The notes beneath the pieces were generated by a model, which ran no database searches, was not told where the DNA came from, and saw only the letters and a program-made list of their open reading frames with translations. From JAXHUA01 sp034189695 (lineage in GTDB: Bacteria > Chloroflexota > Dehalococcoidia > E44-bin15), in the NCBI GenBank assembly GCA_034189695.1, contig JAXHUA010000141.1, positions 1 to 64,000 on the forward strand: a stretch of 64,000 nucleotides of DNA. Direction: 5' to 3'. Shown here one piece after another: positions 28,155-37,745 of the stretch. The first letter of the stretch is position 1. Each line of letters starts with the position of its first letter. The position numbers were made by a program, and so were the translations under genes.

Positions 28155-28184
28155 TTGACGGGTCAGCCGGCAGTGAAGTAAACT
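28155..28184 (+). promoter_or_regulatory. glyA promoter
   Basis: TTGACG (28155-28160), an 18-bp spacer and TAAACT (28179-28184), starting a leader of about 120 bases near 28191. Confidence 0.6.
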
Positions 28185-28190
28185 GACCGA

Positions 28191-28305
28191 CAAGCGGGGT
28201 CGAGCAGCCATTGAAGCGGGGATGGTGGAGTTGGTAGTCTATCAGGGTGCGTCGATCAGTCCCGGAAGCCACGCCCGTACGTCGCGTGGTTTCGTTTTTC
28301 GAGGA
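28191..28305 (+). promoter_or_regulatory. Attenuator-like leader of glyA, unidentified
   Basis: Between the promoter and glyA lies a terminator: the stem pairs 28266-28274 with 28284-28292 (9 bp, with one GU) and is followed by TTCGTTTTT. A terminator before the coding region implies regulated read-through. GGGTGCGT (about 28244-28251) can pair with ACGCCC (28271-28276) and would compete with the terminator. I could not match the aptamer region to a known class; T-box core motifs are absent. Confidence 0.6.
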
Positions 28306-28310
28306 TTACC

Positions 28311-29552
28311 ATGCATGCATTAGAGAAGAGTGACCCCGAGGTCTATGAGGTGATTCGCGGGGAGCAGGAGCGACAGAGACGTAACATCGAGCTCATCGCC
28401 TCAGAGAACCACGCCTCGCGCGCCGTTCTTGAAGCCCAGGGGTCGGTCCTCACTGACAAGTACGCCGAGGGGTACCCTCAGCACCGCTATTACGGCGGGT
28501 GCCAGCAGGTCGACCGGGTCGAGAACCTGGCTCGAGAGCGGGCGAAGGCGCTCTTCGGTGCGGAACATGCCAATGTGCAGGCCCACAGCGGGACGCAGGC
28601 CAACATGGCCGCCTACTTCACGTTACTCGACCATGGCGACACCGTAATGGCCACCAAGTATGAGCACGGCGGGCATCTGACTCACGGAAGCCCGGTGAAC
28701 TTCTCAGGAAGGCTCTACAGTTTCGTTTTCTATGGCGTCAGCCAGGAGACAGAGCGGTTCGATTACGACGAGATAGAGCGGCTTGCCACTGAATACAGAC
28801 CGAAGCTCATCGTGACCGGAACCAGCACCTACCCCCGGATCATCGATTTCGAGCGGTTCGGTGCCATCGCCAAGCGCGTCGGGGCGCGTCTCATGGTGGA
28901 CATGGCGCACACGGCAGGCCTGGTCGCCGCGGGCGTGCATCCGACTCCAGTGCCACATGCAGACGTCGTGACCGCCACAACGCACAAGACGCTCAGGGGC
29001 CCCAGAGGAGGCTTCATTCTCTGCAAGAGCGAGTTCGCCACTCGCATTGACCAATCGGTCTTCCCCGAGATACAGGGGGGGCCAATGATGCACGCCATCG
29101 CCGCGAAGGCGGTGGCCTTCGGCGAGGCGATGAGACCCGAATTCGTGCGCTATCAACAGGCGGTTGTGGAGAATGCGCAGGTACTTGCGGGGGAACTGGA
29201 GAAGGGCGGCCTCCGCATCGTTTCCGGAGGCACGGACACGCACCTCTTGCTCGTGGACCTGCGCAACCTGGGAATCAGCGGAAGGCGGGCCGAGGAGGCG
29301 CTGGACCGCGTTCACATCACGGTGAACAAGAACAACATACCGTTCGACACCAACCCACCCCAGGTGACCGGCGGCATCAGGCTGGGTACTCCGGCGGTGA
29401 CGACGCGCGGGTTTGGCCCGGACCAGATGAGGCAGGTGGCGCGGATGCTCCTGAAGACGCTCTCCAACCTGGATGACGAGAAGACCTACGAGGAAGTCCG
29501 CCAGGAGGTGGAGCGCCTGACCAGCGGCTTTCCCGTGCCAGGCCGCGAGTAG
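28311..29552 (+). CDS. glyA: Serine hydroxymethyltransferase
   Basis: PLP enzyme that moves the serine hydroxymethyl carbon to tetrahydrofolate, giving glycine and methylene-THF. The 413-residue protein carries the PLP lysine K226 in [12 protein letters not shown], the [19 protein letters not shown]-terminal block, and [15 protein letters not shown]. Length and motifs are those of bacterial SHMT. GAGG lies six bases before the ATG. The leader holds a terminator, so expression is probably controlled by attenuation. Confidence 0.97.
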   Translation: MHALEKSDPEVYEVIRGEQERQRRNIELIASENHASRAVLEAQGSVLTDKYAEGYPQHRYYGGCQQVDRVENLARERAKALFGAEHANVQAHSGTQANMAAYFTLLDHGDTVMATKYEHGGHLTHGSPVNFSGRLYSFVFYGVSQETERFDYDEIERLATEYRPKLIVTGTSTYPRIIDFERFGAIAKRVGARLMVDMAHTAGLVAAGVHPTPVPHADVVTATTHKTLRGPRGGFILCKSEFATRIDQSVFPEIQGGPMMHAIAAKAVAFGEAMRPEFVRYQQAVVENAQVLAGELEKGGLRIVSGGTDTHLLLVDLRNLGISGRRAEEALDRVHITVNKNNIPFDTNPPQVTGGIRLGTPAVTTRGFGPDQMRQVARMLLKTLSNLDDEKTYEEVRQEVERLTSGFPVPGRE

Positions 29553-29581
29553 TTGTTGCTGGGGTCGTTACGTGCTATAAT
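29553..29581 (+). promoter_or_regulatory. rpsF-ssb-rpsR promoter
   Basis: TTGTTG (29553-29558), a 17-bp spacer and TATAAT (29576-29581), with a TGC extended element, in the gap after glyA. Confidence 0.75.
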
Positions 29582-29634
29582 AGCCGACATCCGTCATGGC
29601 CCAAGCAGAGTTAGGTTATCCGGGAGGGAATCGA

Positions 29635-29919
29635 TTGCGAGACTACGAGATGGTGGTTATCATCAGCCCCGAGTTGACTGATGAGGAGACCGCTGTCATC
29701 TTGGACAAGATAAGCCAGTTCATCACCGACCGGGGCGGTACTGTTACCGATGTGAACCAATGGGGAAGGAGGAAGCTCGCCTATCCGATACAGCGCCAGA
29801 TGGAAGGGCAGTATGTGTTGACGCAGTTCAAGATGGAGCCGCAGATGACAGCCGAGTTCGAGGCCAGTCTCAGGCTGACCGAGGGGATACTGCGTCACCT
29901 TCTCGTCAGGATGGAGTGA
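29635..29919 (+). CDS. rpsF: 30S ribosomal protein bS6
   Basis: A 94-residue RNA-binding protein of the small subunit platform that binds 16S rRNA with S18. It starts RDYEMVVIISPEL and includes NQWGRRKLAYPI, both S6 hallmarks. The TTG at 29635 follows GGGAGG with a 7-9 base gap and gives the normal family length; an ATG at 29596 would add 13 unusual residues and has no ribosome binding site. The order rpsF-ssb-rpsR is the common bacterial arrangement. Confidence 0.95.
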   Translation: MRDYEMVVIISPELTDEETAVILDKISQFITDRGGTVTDVNQWGRRKLAYPIQRQMEGQYVLTQFKMEPQMTAEFEASLRLTEGILRHLLVRME

Positions 29920-29942
29920 ACGGAGAGAAGGAGCTTTGAGAG

Positions 29943-30338
29943 ATGGCAAGCCTGAACAAGGTGATGATCATCGGCAATCTCGGCACTGACCCGGAGATGC
30001 GTTTCACGGCCGACGGCAACCCGGTGACGACCTTCCGTATCGCGGCCTCATTTGGCTACACCAGCCCCGAAGGGGAAAGGAAACAGGAGACGGAATGGTT
30101 CACCGTAGTCACCTGGAGGAAGCTCGCGGAGACCTGCAACCAGTTCCTGGCTAAGGGCAGGCGGGCCTACGTGGAAGGAAGGATACGTAGCCACACGTGG
30201 GAGGGGCAGGACGGCCAGCGACGTTTCCGCAACGAGATAGTGGCCAACAGGGTAATATTCCTCGACCGCCCCGGCGTGGCTCCGCTGCCGGAGGACGTCG
30301 GCGGTGAGGAAGTGGCACCGGACGAATTGCCCTTCTAG
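29943..30338 (+). CDS. ssb: Single-stranded DNA-binding protein
   Basis: A 131-residue SSB with one OB fold (about 1-110) and a short acidic tail. It opens MASLNKVMIIGNLGTDPEMR and contains EWFTVVTWRKLAE and GQDGQRRFRNEIVAN. The C-terminal DELPF is the interaction tip that recruits repair and replication partners, although without the usual long Gly-rich linker. A ribosome binding site GGAGAAGGAG precedes the ATG. It lies between rpsF and rpsR as in most bacteria. Confidence 0.96.
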   Translation: MASLNKVMIIGNLGTDPEMRFTADGNPVTTFRIAASFGYTSPEGERKQETEWFTVVTWRKLAETCNQFLAKGRRAYVEGRIRSHTWEGQDGQRRFRNEIVANRVIFLDRPGVAPLPEDVGGEEVAPDELPF

Positions 30339-30378
30339 GGAAGACGTGACAAGAGTGAGGGAGTAGGTAGCGTATCAC

Positions 30379-30687
30379 ATGGCGAGGAGACCAGCGAAAC
30401 CAACGAAACAAAGGCACGGCGGCAGGGGCCACCGGCGGTTTGTACCGAAACGCAAGGTGTGCGCCTTCTGCGTTGAGCGCACTGAGACAATCGATTACAA
30501 GAACCCCAATAAGCTCCGCCGCTATATATCGGATCGTGGAAAAATCGAGCCTCGGCGCAGAACGGGGACCTGCGCCAAGCATCAGCGAGAACTGGCGATG
30601 GCGATCAAGCGGGCGCGGCTCCTTGCCCTGCTCCCCTTTACCCCAGCCCACATCCGCAAGACCGGCGGTGTCGGCGTCCGGGACTGA
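30379..30687 (+). CDS. rpsR: 30S ribosomal protein bS18
   Basis: A 102-residue S18. After a basic N-terminus it contains [17 protein letters not shown] and [20 protein letters not shown]. Three cysteines in the CxxC...C spacing suggest the zinc-binding (C+) form. The C-terminal [13 protein letters not shown] is the conserved core that contacts 16S rRNA beside S6. It is the last gene of the rpsF-ssb-rpsR unit. Confidence 0.95.
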   Translation: MARRPAKPTKQRHGGRGHRRFVPKRKVCAFCVERTETIDYKNPNKLRRYISDRGKIEPRRRTGTCAKHQRELAMAIKRARLLALLPFTPAHIRKTGGVGVRD

Positions 30688-30748
30688 CCGCCGTTTCCGC
30701 AACCAGTTCCCATATCGATGACCGGCGAGCCTTCACCGCATGTGGGTT

Positions 30749-30754
30749 TAGTAT
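30749..30754 (+). promoter_or_regulatory. Possible -10 box of a leaderless isomerase gene
   Basis: TAGTAT ends six bases before the ATG of the parvulin-like gene, which has no Shine-Dalgarno sequence. There is no clear -35. The spacing matches the other leaderless candidates. Confidence 0.4.
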
Positions 30755-30760
30755 GCTGTA

Positions 30761-31747
30761 ATGGCGAGAAAGGCGAAGACACCTGTATCAGGGCCAGTCA
30801 CCAGGCGCCGTCTAGCTCGCTGGCAACGCGAGAGACGGCGGCGGCGGATCACCCTTCTGATTGGCTCCATCGTCATCGTTGTGACCGCCCTGATAATTGC
30901 CTACGGGTTCTACAGCTCAAGCTGCGCGCCACAGCGGCAGTGGATAACCAGAGTCGGAACGAACGAGACCTACACCGTGTTTCGCAGTTCCGACTACGTC
31001 CACGCACTGCGCCTCATTGAGCTTGGCTTCTACAGCCCCGAGACAACGTATGCAGCAGAGGGCCCCCTCGTCGTCCTTGAGAGCAACGAACTGGTCAGAC
31101 AGGGCGCTGATGAGGCTGGTGTCGGCGCACCCACCGATGCGGAGATCAAGGAGCGGGTCAAAGAGATGATGTCCTCGGAGGGGGAGGAACTCACCGACGA
31201 GGAGTATCGCCAGGCTTTGCAGAACGTCGTGGCAAACACCGGCCTCTCCGAGAGTGAGTTCCTGAAGATCGTGGAGCAAGACCTCCTGGGGGATAAGCTC
31301 GACCAGTACCTGAGGGATAGCGTTCCTGAAGTCGGTGAGATTCTGCCGCACGTGCACCTGGAGGCGATCGTGGCGGAGAGTGAAGAGCTGGCCGGTGAGG
31401 CTATGGACAGGCTCAACGCCGGCGAGGACTTTACCGACCTCACGCTGGAGTATGGAGGCGGCGACCTGGGCTGGATGCCGGAGGGCCTCATGAGCGCCGA
31501 CATACAAGCCCTGGTGTATTCCCTGGAGATTGGCAATGTGACCGAGCCCATTCAGACCGAGCTGGGCTTTACCATCATACAGTTGCTCGGCAAGGAGGAC
31601 CGCGCGCTCGAAGAGGGCGCACGCGCTACACTTCAGGAGAATGCGTTCAGCCTGTGGCTCGAGGAGATGGCGGAGGAGAGAGTGCAGCGCAACCCAGGGG
31701 TCGACTGGGACGCGAAGTACAGTTGGGCGCTCGCGCAGCTCAGCTAG
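30761..31747 (+). CDS. SurA/PrsA-like peptidyl-prolyl isomerase
   Basis: A 328-residue protein anchored by one N-terminal helix (ITLLIGSIVIVVTALIIAYG) after a very basic tail. It has a SurA-N-like helical region (about 80-200, with TDAEIKERVKEMM) and a parvulin-like domain near residues 205-290, with GEDFTDLTLEYGGGDLGWM and ELGFTIIQLLGKE. Proteins of this type fold exported polypeptides outside the membrane. Some parvulin core positions look diverged, so isomerase activity itself is uncertain. No Shine-Dalgarno sequence precedes the start. It is followed by hom with a 12-base gap. Confidence 0.85.
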   Translation: MARKAKTPVSGPVTRRRLARWQRERRRRRITLLIGSIVIVVTALIIAYGFYSSSCAPQRQWITRVGTNETYTVFRSSDYVHALRLIELGFYSPETTYAAEGPLVVLESNELVRQGADEAGVGAPTDAEIKERVKEMMSSEGEELTDEEYRQALQNVVANTGLSESEFLKIVEQDLLGDKLDQYLRDSVPEVGEILPHVHLEAIVAESEELAGEAMDRLNAGEDFTDLTLEYGGGDLGWMPEGLMSADIQALVYSLEIGNVTEPIQTELGFTIIQLLGKEDRALEEGARATLQENAFSLWLEEMAEERVQRNPGVDWDAKYSWALAQLS

Positions 31748-31758
31748 CGAGGCTATCG

Positions 31759-33057
31759 GTGGCAGGGAAAAAGAGCATCGGCATTGGAGTGCTCGGCTTC
31801 GGAGTAATCGGCAGTGCAGTGTCCAGAGCACTGATTGAGAGGGGGCAGTCCCTGGCCACCCAGGTCGGCTGTCCACTCCGTCTCAGGAAGGTGTTGGAGA
31901 AGGATGCAGCCAAGACCCGGTCGTCGGGTCTTGACCCCGACCTGTTCACCACCGACGCCACAGAGGTTCTCGCCCATCCCGAGATCGACATCGTGGTTGA
32001 GGTTCTGGGCGGCGAATACCCGGCCTTCGATTTCATTATGGAGGCCCTGAGCAGTGGCAAGCACGTGGTCACCTCCAACAAGGAGGTCATGGCAAAGCAC
32101 GGCCATGAGTTCCTGAACCGGGCCCGGGACACGGGGGTGGACATCCACTACGAAGCGAGCGTGGGTGGGGGAATCCCCCTCATCGCCCCGTTCAAACAGG
32201 ACCTTCTGGCGAATGAGATCATGGCGATCCACGCCATCATTAACGGCACGACCAACTACATCCTCACCAGAATGGCGTCGGGGGGGCTTGACTTCGCCAC
32301 GGCCCTCAAGGAGGCCCAGAGCCTTGGCTACGCCGAAGCCGACCCGACCAACGATGTCGAGGGCATTGACGCGGCATACAAGCTCACCATACTGGCGACG
32401 CTCGCCTTTCATGTGCTCGTCCGCCCCGAGGACGTTTATCACGAGGGTATTTCACGCCTTTCGTCCCGCGACTTCCGCTACGCGCGGGAGCTGGGCTACG
32501 AGATAAAGCTGCTCGCCATAGCCAAAGAGACGGACGGGTCCATAGAGGTTCGGGTCCACCCGGTGTTCCTCCCGCAAGACCTGTTGCTGGCAAAGGTGGA
32601 TGGCGTGTACAACGCAGTGCAGGTGGAGGGCGACCTGGTGGGAAGGGTGCTGTTCTACGGGCAGGGCGCCGGCCCTTCCGCCACATCGAGCGCAGTTATC
32701 GCTGACGTCATCGACTTCGCCCAGCGGCTCAACCTGGGAGTCAACATCTCGCCTCAACTGAAGCTGAATTCCACCAAGAGGCTCAAACCCATCTCGGATA
32801 TCGAGACGCGCTACTACCTTCGTATGGCCACCGCCGACCGCCCCGGGGTGCTCGCCAACATCTCGCGCATACTGGGCGACCTCGGCATCAGCATCTCATC
32901 GGTCATTCAGAAGGAGAGCGACGTGTCGGCTGATGCGGCGGAGATCGTTCTGATGACATACCCCGCCCAGGAGAGCGCGATGCGGAAGGCAATGTCTCAG
33001 ATCGAGCGCCTCGATGTGGTGCGGGAGATATCGAACTTCGTCCGTGTCGAAGACTGA
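31759..33057 (+). CDS. hom: Homoserine dehydrogenase
   Basis: NAD(P)-dependent reduction of aspartate semialdehyde to homoserine, on the way to threonine and methionine. The 432-residue protein has the Rossmann start IGIGVLGFGVIGSAVSRAL, the catalytic-domain motifs HVVTSNKEVMAKHG and INGTTNYILTRM, and a C-terminal ACT domain (about 350-430, DRPGVLANISRILGDLGIS) for feedback by threonine. The GTG at 31759 is 12 bp after the previous gene and begins the family N-terminus; longer in-frame starts overlap that gene. thrC lies two genes on. Confidence 0.95.
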   Translation: MAGKKSIGIGVLGFGVIGSAVSRALIERGQSLATQVGCPLRLRKVLEKDAAKTRSSGLDPDLFTTDATEVLAHPEIDIVVEVLGGEYPAFDFIMEALSSGKHVVTSNKEVMAKHGHEFLNRARDTGVDIHYEASVGGGIPLIAPFKQDLLANEIMAIHAIINGTTNYILTRMASGGLDFATALKEAQSLGYAEADPTNDVEGIDAAYKLTILATLAFHVLVRPEDVYHEGISRLSSRDFRYARELGYEIKLLAIAKETDGSIEVRVHPVFLPQDLLLAKVDGVYNAVQVEGDLVGRVLFYGQGAGPSATSSAVIADVIDFAQRLNLGVNISPQLKLNSTKRLKPISDIETRYYLRMATADRPGVLANISRILGDLGISISSVIQKESDVSADAAEIVLMTYPAQESAMRKAMSQIERLDVVREISNFVRVED

Positions 33058-33071
33058 TTGGGAGGCACGAG

Positions 33072-33464
33072 GTGGGCTATCTGTCCCCGACCATCGCCGT
33101 ACGCGATATGAAGAGGGCCATCGAGTTCTACCGGGACGTCCTCGGCTTCGACCTGGGCGCCGTCTTCCCCAGCGTGGATGATTTGCAGAACGCCGCATAC
33201 GCCGACCTTTCCAAGGACGGGATGGTCCTGATGCTGATTCCCGCGGCCAGCACCGGCGTTGGCGCGGACGAAAGGTTGGGCATAGGGGTGAACTTCTACA
33301 TGGAGATCGACGGCAACCTCGATGACTACTATGCCGAGTTGAAGCGGCGGGGCGTGGCCGTCGCCGTCGACATAAAGGACGAGCCGTTCGGCATCCGGGA
33401 CTTCACCGTCAAGGACGCCGACGGCTACCACCTGACATTCGTGAATCGCTTGCAGGAGCGCTAG
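33072..33464 (+). CDS. VOC/glyoxalase-family protein
   Basis: A 130-residue protein with a vicinal-oxygen-chelate fold: LSPTIAVRDMKRAIEFYRDVLGFDLG at the start, a second half ending DFTVKDADGYHLTFV, in which D and E/H residues would bind a metal. Such proteins include glyoxalase I, bleomycin-resistance and dioxygenase types, so the reaction cannot be named. The GTG start follows GGGAGG. It sits between hom and thrC, so it is probably co-transcribed with them, but no link to threonine is known. Confidence 0.8.
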   Translation: MGYLSPTIAVRDMKRAIEFYRDVLGFDLGAVFPSVDDLQNAAYADLSKDGMVLMLIPAASTGVGADERLGIGVNFYMEIDGNLDDYYAELKRRGVAVAVDIKDEPFGIRDFTVKDADGYHLTFVNRLQER

Positions 33465-33532
33465 CTGCGCTGGCAGACCAAGAGAAAGGGGGCCCACCCG
33501 CAGCCCATCAACCATCCGCAGGGTGAGCTGAG

Positions 33533-34588
33533 ATGAAACAAGGAGTGCTGGAACGTTATCGTGACTTCCTCCCAATCACGGCGCAGACGCCGATAATTAC
33601 GCTCGGGGAGGGAGACACGCCCTTGGTGCGCTCACAGCGCATCGAACGCGAGTTTGGCTGTGAGCTGTACTTCAAGCTCGAAGGCTGCAATCCCACCGGC
33701 TCCTTCAAGGATAGAGGCATGGTGGTCGCTGTGGCCAAGGCGGTTGAGGAGGGTGCCAGCGCCATCATCTGTGCCTCGACCGGCAATACCAGCGCGTCGG
33801 CGGCCGCTTTCGGGGCGCGGTTCGGCCTCAAGACAATCGTGGTCATCCCTGAGGGCAAGATCGCCCAGGGGAAACTGGCCCAGGCTCTCATTTATGGAGC
33901 GCAGATCCTTTCCATCGACGGCAACTTCGACCAGGCTCTTCAGATTGTCCGCGCCTTGACCGAGAAGTATCCCATCACCCTGGTCAATTCGCTCAACCCG
34001 AACCGCATCCAGGGGCAGAAGACTGCGGCGTTTGAGGTCATCGACGCCCTGGGAGACGCTCCAGACTACCTCTTCATTCCAGTGGGCAACGCCGGCAACA
34101 TAACCGCGTACTGGAAGGGCTTCGTGGAGTACCACCAGGCGGGCCGTTCCACTAGGAGGCCCAGCATGATGGGTTTCCAGGCGGCCGGGGCAGCGCCCAT
34201 CGTGCGCGGGAAGGTCGTTGAGAACCCGGAGACGGTTGCCACAGCGATAAGGATCGGCAATCCGGCCAGTTGGATGGGGGCTGTAGCGGCACGAGATGAG
34301 TCGGGCGGCCTCATCGATGCGGTAACCGACGACGAGATCCTGTCGGCCTTCCGCCTGCTCGCCCAAGAGGAAGGCGTCTTTGGCGAGCCGGCATCTCCTG
34401 CATCGGTGGCCGGCCTTCTGAAGGTGGTCCGGGCCGGACGCGTCGACCTCAATGGCAAGACCGCAGTCTGCATCATAACGGGAACGGGGTTGAAGGACCC
34501 TGATACCGCCATCAGCTACGCGCCGCCGCCGCAGATGCTTCCAGCCGACCTCGCCGCAGTTGAGCGAGCACTCGGTCTGGTCGCGTGA
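33533..34588 (+). CDS. thrC: Threonine synthase
   Basis: PLP enzyme that turns O-phosphohomoserine into threonine. The 351-residue protein is the short class (no N-terminal extension). The PLP lysine is K59 in [10 protein letters not shown], followed by [15 protein letters not shown] and the glycine-rich [12 protein letters not shown]. Together with hom in the same unit it covers the branch from aspartate semialdehyde to threonine; homoserine kinase is not in the window. GGGTGAG lies seven bases before the ATG. Confidence 0.95.
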   Translation: MKQGVLERYRDFLPITAQTPIITLGEGDTPLVRSQRIEREFGCELYFKLEGCNPTGSFKDRGMVVAVAKAVEEGASAIICASTGNTSASAAAFGARFGLKTIVVIPEGKIAQGKLAQALIYGAQILSIDGNFDQALQIVRALTEKYPITLVNSLNPNRIQGQKTAAFEVIDALGDAPDYLFIPVGNAGNITAYWKGFVEYHQAGRSTRRPSMMGFQAAGAAPIVRGKVVENPETVATAIRIGNPASWMGAVAARDESGGLIDAVTDDEILSAFRLLAQEEGVFGEPASPASVAGLLKVVRAGRVDLNGKTAVCIITGTGLKDPDTAISYAPPPQMLPADLAAVERALGLVA

Positions 34589-34783
34589 CGTGTCGCGTCG
34601 TGGTGACGGTCAACGCCGCCGGTGTGCAGAGGTGCTGTCCGGACTCAGGCCAGGTCAGCGTTAACGTCGTGTCCGCCGCGCGAGCAGTCTGCCGAAACCG
34701 GGTGCGGCGCTTGCACTGGAATAGCGCAGAACCGGGATTTGATGCTGCGGCACCAGCTGTCGCTCTACTAAAAGGAGGAGGCA

Positions 34784-35362
34784 ATGGCTAGAAGAAGCAC
34801 AGAGGGAGCAGCGGGCTTCGCCCACCACTACCCCAAGGTGGCGACAATAGTCACCGCCCATGCCAAGGGAAAGGACAATGGGATGGCGGTGGCGTGGCAC
34901 TCCGCCATCTCAGCGAATCCACCCTTATACGGCGTGTCCATCGCAGCCAGCAGGTTCACCCTAGAGCTGATCCTGGAGGCCCGCGAGTTCGGTATCAACT
35001 TCATGCCCATGGAGAAGGCGCACCTCGTCGCCGCTGTCGGGGGCAGCTCGGGCAGGAAGACGGACAAGTTCGGTACGTTCGGTCTAACGAAGGACAAGTC
35101 GCTGAAGACATCGGCGCCGATCCTCAAGGACGCGTATGCGGCCTATGAGTGCAAGCTTGTGGACTACAGCACCTACGGCGACCACGTGTGGGTGGTCGGC
35201 GTGATAATGGCCACTCACTACGAGCAGGACTTCTTCACCGAACAGGAAGGGCCAAACATGAAGCTGTTCTCGCCGGCCCTCTACCTGGGCACCGAGCGGT
35301 ATACGACCGTGGCCGGCGACGTACTGAAGCACCTTGACCGCAAGGAGTATGGGAAAGGCTAA
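34784..35362 (+). CDS. Flavin reductase-like FMN-binding protein
   Basis: A 192-residue protein of the flavin reductase/FMN-binding split-barrel family. Hallmarks are [41 protein letters not shown] and the middle [15 protein letters not shown]. Such proteins bind FMN and act as NAD(P)H-flavin reductases or in electron transfer. The specific substrate is unknown. A strong AAGGAGGAGG precedes the ATG by four bases. The end overlaps the upstream in-frame region of folE, so the two are likely co-expressed. Confidence 0.85.
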   Translation: MARRSTEGAAGFAHHYPKVATIVTAHAKGKDNGMAVAWHSAISANPPLYGVSIAASRFTLELILEAREFGINFMPMEKAHLVAAVGGSSGRKTDKFGTFGLTKDKSLKTSAPILKDAYAAYECKLVDYSTYGDHVWVVGVIMATHYEQDFFTEQEGPNMKLFSPALYLGTERYTTVAGDVLKHLDRKEYGKG

Positions 35363-35372
35363 AGGGGGGGCG

Positions 35373-35933
35373 TTGGTCGACAAGCAGAAGATTGAGCAAG
35401 CGGTGCTCTCCATCATTGAGGCGATAGGGGAAGACCCACGAAGAGAGGGTCTGGTAGGTACTCCGCGGCGTATCGCCGAGATGTACGTGGACCTCTTCAG
35501 CGGCCTGGACGTCGATCCCAAGAAGGCATTGACGGTCAGCTTCGATGAGGGTCACCACGAGATGGTCATTCTGAAGGATATCCCGTTCCACTCGATGTGC
35601 GAGCACCACTTCCTCCCGTTCGTCGGTGTGGCGCACGTGGGGTACATCCCGAAGGGACGCGTTGTCGGCGCGTCGAAGCTGGCGCGCGCGGTGGAGACGC
35701 TGGCCAGGCGTCCTCAGATACAGGAGCGGCTCACCAGCCAGATAGCTGAGGCAGTCGTCGACGCGCTGGCTCCAACGGGCGTGGGCGTGGTCATTGAGGC
35801 GGAGCACATGTGCATGACCCTCAGGGGAGTGCGTAAGCCTGGTTCGAAGATAGTGACGTCAGCCATGAGGGGCCTCTTCCGGACGAACGCGGCGACCAGG
35901 GCCGAGTTCATGTCGCTGGTGGAAGGTAAGTAG
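35373..35933 (+). CDS. folE: GTP cyclohydrolase I
   Basis: Opens the GTP imidazole ring to dihydroneopterin triphosphate, the first step of folate and biopterin synthesis. The 186-residue protein shows the zinc ligands ([11 protein letters not shown] and [10 protein letters not shown]), [21 protein letters not shown] and [11 protein letters not shown] at 35373 is listed because GGGGGG lies three to six bases before it and the family N-terminus [10 protein letters not shown] begins there; an ATG at 35349 overlaps the previous gene. It ends one base from the convergent ABC permease gene. Confidence 0.95.
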   Translation: MVDKQKIEQAVLSIIEAIGEDPRREGLVGTPRRIAEMYVDLFSGLDVDPKKALTVSFDEGHHEMVILKDIPFHSMCEHHFLPFVGVAHVGYIPKGRVVGASKLARAVETLARRPQIQERLTSQIAEAVVDALAPTGVGVVIEAEHMCMTLRGVRKPGSKIVTSAMRGLFRTNAATRAEFMSLVEGK

Positions 35934-35934
35934 C

Positions 35935-36732
35935 CTACTCCTGATTCCGAAAAGACCAGACGGCCAGCGAGGCCATCACGGCGCCGAACACCACCAGCAC
36001 CGCCACGTCCTCCGCGATGGACATTGTATGCCCGAACACGGTTATTCCGAGGGCCGGCATCCCCTCGGAGGGCGCGAGCACGGACTGACGCAGCGAGTCC
36101 ACCCCATAGCTCACCGGATTGAGCCGCACAGGGACTCCCAACCACGAAGGGAGCCGGTCAGTCGGGAATAGCGCTGGTGACAGGAAGAACAGCGGGAAGA
36201 GTAGCAACTGCATCACCACCTGGAACGATTCCATCGTCTTGATGCGCGATGCAATCAGGATCCCCAGAGACGTCATGGAAAAAGCGAACACGAACATGAG
36301 TGGGATCAGCAGGAACACCTGCGCCACGGATATGCTCACCCCGACGAAGGGCACGAATACAAGCATCACCGCCCCTTGAACGCATGCAATCGTGGCCCCG
36401 CCCAGGGCCTTGCCGATGGCCACGGCCGTGCGGCTAATGGGTGCTACCAGGACCTCCTTCAGGAAGCCGAACTCACGGTCCCAGACAATCGACACCCCAC
36501 CCATTATGGCTGTGAAGAATACTACCATGCCGATGATGCCCGGGAACATGAACTGAATATAGCTGTAGCCGCTCTCGCCGCCGAGGAGCATCATCCCGGC
36601 CGACAGACCGGTGCCGATGATAACCAGGAACAGGAATGGCTGGGCGAAGCTGGCCACGAGCCGCGCTCTGTCTCGCCAGAAGCGCAGAAGGTCGCGATAC
36701 CATATGATGTATATTGCCCTCAGGTTCCTCAA
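35935..36732 (-). CDS. ABC-2 type transport permease
   Basis: A 265-residue integral membrane protein of the ABC-2 exporter type: six predicted helices, N-terminal basic stretch RNLRAIYIIWYRDLLRFWRD, and LNPVSYGVDSLRQSVL near the end, the signature of drug, lipid or polysaccharide ABC-2 exporters. It partners the ATPase gene immediately upstream, which overlaps it by four bases (ATGA). The substrate is unknown; DrrB-like drug export is a frequent annotation for this pair. Confidence 0.9.
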   Translation of the reverse strand: MRNLRAIYIIWYRDLLRFWRDRARLVASFAQPFLFLVIIGTGLSAGMMLLGGESGYSYIQFMFPGIIGMVVFFTAIMGGVSIVWDREFGFLKEVLVAPISRTAVAIGKALGGATIACVQGAVMLVFVPFVGVSISVAQVFLLIPLMFVFAFSMTSLGILIASRIKTMESFQVVMQLLLFPLFFLSPALFPTDRLPSWLGVPVRLNPVSYGVDSLRQSVLAPSEGMPALGITVFGHTMSIAEDVAVLVVFGAVMASLAVWSFRNQE

Positions 36733-37745
36733 CGGAATCTACCTCCCCTGCCCCCCGCCTGGCGCATCGTCCACTGCCGCTTCATGACCGCCTCTCCACC
36801 AGCCTCGTCGCGGATTTCGCGGCCGGTGAGCTTCAGGAAGACGTCCTCCAGCGTCGGGCGCCTCATGCTTACGCTGCGGATCTCGGTGCTCAGGGTGCTG
36901 ACCAGCGACGGTATGAACTGCTCCCCGTCCGCAACCTCGAAGTAGAACCCCTCCCTGTCCTGCTTCGCATCTATGCCGTGCCTCTGGTGGATCTCCTCCA
37001 TTGCCCGGTCGTCGTCCAGCGTTCTCAGCGTGATGACGTCACCGCCTACCTCTCTCTTGAGCGCGTCGGCGGTGTCCAGGGCCACGATCTTGCCGTAGTC
37101 GATAATCGCTATGCGGTCGGCGACCTCGGCCTCGTCCATGTAGTGCGTAGTCAGAAAGATCGTGATATTCTCACGCTCCCGCAGTTCCAAAATGTAGCTC
37201 CAGATGTGGTTCCTCGTCTGAGGGTCCAGTCCGAGGGTGGGCTCGTCCAGGAAAAGAACCCTGGGGTGATGGAGCAGGCCCCTGGCGATCTCCAAGCGCC
37301 GCCTCATACCCCCCGAGTAGACCCGTACCTCCTCATGGCGCCTGTCCCACAGCTCCACCATGCGCAGGACCTCTTCGATGCGTTGCTTGACCACACTCCG
37401 GGGCACGCTGTAAACAAATGCGTGGAACCTCAAGTTCTGAAGAGCGGTGAGCCGGATATCAAGGCTAGGGTCCTGGAACACCAGGCCCAGCGACTGCCGT
37501 ACCTGGTTTTGCTGGCGCGTTACATCGAATCCGTTCAGCCTGGCCGTTCCCGAGGTGGGCTTGGTGAGAGTGCACAGTATGTTTATCGTCGTGGTCTTCC
37601 CCGCCCCATTGGGGCCCAGAAAGCCGAAGATCTCCCCTTCTTGGACTTCAAACGATATGCCGTCTACAGCTACAAGCGGGCCAAACCTCTTGACCAGGTG
37701 GTCGACCTCGATGATCTTCTTCATTGTGCTTCCGCCGGGCTTCAT
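36729..37745 (-). CDS. ABC-2 type transport ATP-binding protein
   Basis: A 338-residue ATPase with Walker A GPNGAGKTT, the signature YSGGMRRRLEIARGL, Walker B RVLFLDEPTLGLDPQ and the switch histidine in FLTTHYMDEAE. It has a C-terminal domain like that of DrrA/NatA exporters. The listed start ATG is seven bases after a TACAAT box; the alternative ATG at 37724 (MKKIIEVDHLVK) lacks the first seven residues. It couples to the permease downstream by a four-base overlap. Confidence 0.9.
   Translation of the reverse strand: MKPGGSTMKKIIEVDHLVKRFGPLVAVDGISFEVQEGEIFGFLGPNGAGKTTTINILCTLTKPTSGTARLNGFDVTRQQNQVRQSLGLVFQDPSLDIRLTALQNLRFHAFVYSVPRSVVKQRIEEVLRMVELWDRRHEEVRVYSGGMRRRLEIARGLLHHPRVLFLDEPTLGLDPQTRNHIWSYILELRERENITIFLTTHYMDEAEVADRIAIIDYGKIVALDTADALKREVGGDVITLRTLDDDRAMEEIHQRHGIDAKQDREGFYFEVADGEQFIPSLVSTLSTEIRSVSMRRPTLEDVFLKLTGREIRDEAGGEAVMKRQWTMRQAGGRGGRFR

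Noticed and set aside
28244..28290. Resemblance to SRP (4.5S) RNA at CAGTCCCGGAAG before glyA
   Set aside because: The bases after GGAA cannot pair back to form the conserved helix with AGCAG, and a terminator follows at once.
29596..29634. ATG at 29596 as the rpsF start
   Set aside because: It has no ribosome binding site and adds residues unlike S6; the TTG at 29635 has GGGAGG and the usual family start.
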